This document shows positions 62,371-64,000 of a stretch of DNA of 64,000 nt, piece by piece. The first letter of the stretch is position 1, and every line of letters starts with the position of its first letter. The stretch covers positions 1-64,000 of the forward strand of contig JAEYOE010000002.1 of the NCBI GenBank assembly GCA_023412005.1, read 5' to 3'. Under the pieces are notes generated by a model. That model saw only the letters and a program-made list of their open reading frames with translations. It was not told the origin of the DNA and did not search any database. The translations under genes were made by a program, and so were the position numbers. The stretch is from Bacillota bacterium. GTDB lineage: Bacteria > Bacillota > Clostridia > Christensenellales > SZUA-584.

Positions 62371-63311
62371 ATCACTTCTCTGATTGCGCTTTTCAGTTTT
62401 TCTGCCGACGATTTGAGCAGGCTTAGTTCGTCATCGTTGATATGAATATCTAAAAACCGGTCGATACCGCTGCGGTTCACAATGCAGGGCAGGCTTAAAG
62501 CCACATCATCAATGCCGTACTGACCGCTTAATACGCTGGCAACCGTCAGCACCGCGTTTTCATCGCCCATCACCGCCGACACTATGCGGGAAGCCGCCAG
62601 CGAAACGCCGTAGAATGTTGCGCCTTTCTTCTTGATGATCTCGATGCCCGCGTCGCGCGTGGCTTCAAACATATTTTGGCGGTTCACACCGCCGCACGGA
62701 TGCCCGCATGTTTCGCAGTATTCGTCGAACGGCTTGGATGCGAGCGATGCATGGCTCCAGAGCGCTAGCTCGCTGTCTCCGTGCTCGCCGACGATGTATG
62801 CCTGAACGTTGCGTACATCTACCTTGCAGTGATCTGCGAGCAGATACCGAAAGCGGCCAGTATCGAGCATTGTGCCCGAACCGATCACTCTTGAAGCAGG
62901 CAGCCCCGTTTCCTTCTGCACAATATAGGTCAATATATCCACCGGGTTCGATATAATCAGCAGCAGCGGATCGGCGGCGTATTTCATCACTCCCTCAATG
63001 ATGCTGCGCACAACACTGATGTTTGTTTTTGCAAGATCCAGCCGCGTTTGGCCCGGCTGCCGCCCGATACCCGCCGTGATAATGATGATATCGGCATCGG
63101 CACAATCTTCAAAATCACCCGCTCTTACAGTGGTCTGCCACAGATACGCGATGCCGTGGCTGATATCCAGCGCTTCGCCCTGCGCGCGATCTTTGTTCAC
63201 ATCAATCAGTACAATCTCAGATGCGAGCCGGCTCATCATCAGTGTGTATGCCGTGGTTGCCCCCACCTTACCCGCGCCGATCACCACAATTTTGGAGTTG
63301 ATCGTTCTCAT
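62367..63311 (-). CDS. Second malate/lactate dehydrogenase paralog
   Basis: 314 residues, highly similar to the protein at 56789. Again Arg at the specificity position (AGIGRQPGQTR), so malate is expected rather than lactate. GEHGDSE and a cysteine cluster EYCETCGHPC are conserved. AGGAGGGC precedes the ATG. Monocistronic or with the small GNAT gene; different neighbours suggest separate regulation of the two copies. Confidence 0.85.
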   Translation of the reverse strand: MRTINSKIVVIGAGKVGATTAYTLMMSRLASEIVLIDVNKDRAQGEALDISHGIAYLWQTTVRAGDFEDCADADIIIITAGIGRQPGQTRLDLAKTNISVVRSIIEGVMKYAADPLLLIISNPVDILTYIVQKETGLPASRVIGSGTMLDTGRFRYLLADHCKVDVRNVQAYIVGEHGDSELALWSHASLASKPFDEYCETCGHPCGGVNRQNMFEATRDAGIEIIKKKGATFYGVSLAASRIVSAVMGDENAVLTVASVLSGQYGIDDVALSLPCIVNRSGIDRFLDIHINDDELSLLKSSAEKLKSAIREVM

Positions 63312-63389
63312 CTGCCACGCCCTCCTTTTACCATTAATTTACCCTTAGAGACAGAATAAGAAACAGCCTGAATGTTCCATGTTATGGTA

Positions 63390-64000
63390 TTAATCAAAAA
63401 GGCTGATCTGGTTGCTCTTGAGCAGCCCTTTGAGGCACCCGTTCTCTTCGAGCTTCGTGATAACCGCGCTGGAAATGCCCGATCGGGCTTTCAAGTCTTC
63501 AATGGAGAGGAACGGGCCGCCTTCGCGCGCTCTGACAATGCCCTGAGCCGCCGATGCCCCCGTGCCGCCGAGTGCGTTAAACGGCAGCCTCAGTCCCTCG
63601 TCTTCTATCAGACAACGCGTCGCATCGGATTGATACAAATCGCACGGCAAAAACGATATGCCGCGCTCGTACATTTCCAGCGCCACCTCCATCACAGTCA
63701 GCTGCGACTGCTCCAGCGCCGTCGCGGCCTTGCCCTGTGCCTCAATATGCGCAATGCGCGCGCGCACCGTCTCGGCTGAATGCAGATACGCCGCGTCGAG
63801 ATTGTCGGCACGAACGCTGAAATACGTCGCGTAGAACGCACGCGGGTGATGCACCTTGAAATAGGCGATTCGCAGCGCCATCATCACATACGCCACGGCG
63901 TGCGCCCTAGGGAACATGTAAGCAATCTTCTTGCACGATTCGATGAACCAATCCGGCACGCCCGCTTCACGCATATGCGCTTCCCAGTCGTCCTTCAAGC
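63390..64000 (-). CDS. polC: DNA polymerase III PolC-type alpha subunit, C-terminal part
   Basis: The last 203 codons of polC; the gene continues past the window edge. IAYMFPRAHAVAYVMMALRIAYFKVHHP is the conserved part of the fingers region, followed by the tandem HhH motif and the C-terminal part ending in SNQISLFD. PolC is the main replicative polymerase of Firmicutes. Confidence 0.95.
   Translation of the reverse strand, partial: LKDDWEAHMREAGVPDWFIESCKKIAYMFPRAHAVAYVMMALRIAYFKVHHPRAFYATYFSVRADNLDAAYLHSAETVRARIAHIEAQGKAATALEQSQLTVMEVALEMYERGISFLPCDLYQSDATRCLIEDEGLRLPFNALGGTGASAAQGIVRAREGGPFLSIEDLKARSGISSAVITKLEENGCLKGLLKSNQISLFD

Overview
The window looks like a piece of a chromosome from an endospore-forming member of the class Clostridia. 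The evidence is the gene order (recJ, rel, dtd, MBL hydrolase, hemZ; yceD, rpmF, plsX, acpP, rnc; yqfC, yqfD, phoH, HD-7TM, ybeY, cdd, era, recO), the sporulation genes yqfC and yqfD, a PolC-type polymerase end, and an FMN riboswitch in front of the rib genes. Protein-level reading does not let me name a genus. All functions are inferred from motifs and family knowledge; no search was run.

Bases ~165-12997 form an integrated mobilizable element that is distinctly more AT-rich than the chromosome, above all in the helicase gene. From the left it carries a large serine recombinase, an XRE repressor with its own operator-promoter, a 1248-residue HRDC / superfamily 1 helicase / VSR-like nuclease fusion (probable defence gene), a sigma-region-4-like protein, a ParM/ParR partition pair, an oriT-like hairpin region, a MobV relaxase, a small conserved-looking protein, an operon of four small related winged-helix proteins plus a membrane protein, and TnpV. 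It lies between the start of a PucR-type regulator (cut by the window edge) and the 3' end of tRNA-Lys. An 8-base direct repeat at the two ends suggests integration at the tRNA-Lys 3' end, with the last recombinase codons and the original tRNA terminator now at the far end.

From 13 kb on the window is a compact housekeeping chromosome, almost all on the minus strand: an iron alcohol dehydrogenase (+), a tRNA-Arg/His/Gln operon, recO, a repeat cluster, era-cdd-ybeY-pgpH-phoH-yqfD-yqfC, an NfeD-type protease, rpsU, rluD-lspA, plsY-der-DUF512 radical SAM, pstCAB-phoU with pstS separate (each with Pho-box-like direct repeats), a KaiC-like/PEP-synthase-like fusion, gdhA, a GNAT-YoaP protein (+), glyA, rnc, acpP, plsX, rpmF, yceD, hemZ, an MBL hydrolase, dtd, rel, recJ, secD-secF, a malate dehydrogenase-malic enzyme pair, the riboflavin operon, a second dehydrogenase paralog, and the 3' end of polC.

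The most interesting region is the winged-helix quartet plus membrane protein (10134-12236), which I cannot match to a described system. Next come the helicase-nuclease, the tRNA-Lys integration geometry, the probable ATT start of the relaxase, and the KaiC/ATP-grasp fusion. Several families of short structured repeats are spread through the chromosomal gaps; two of them sit between duplicated hairpins.
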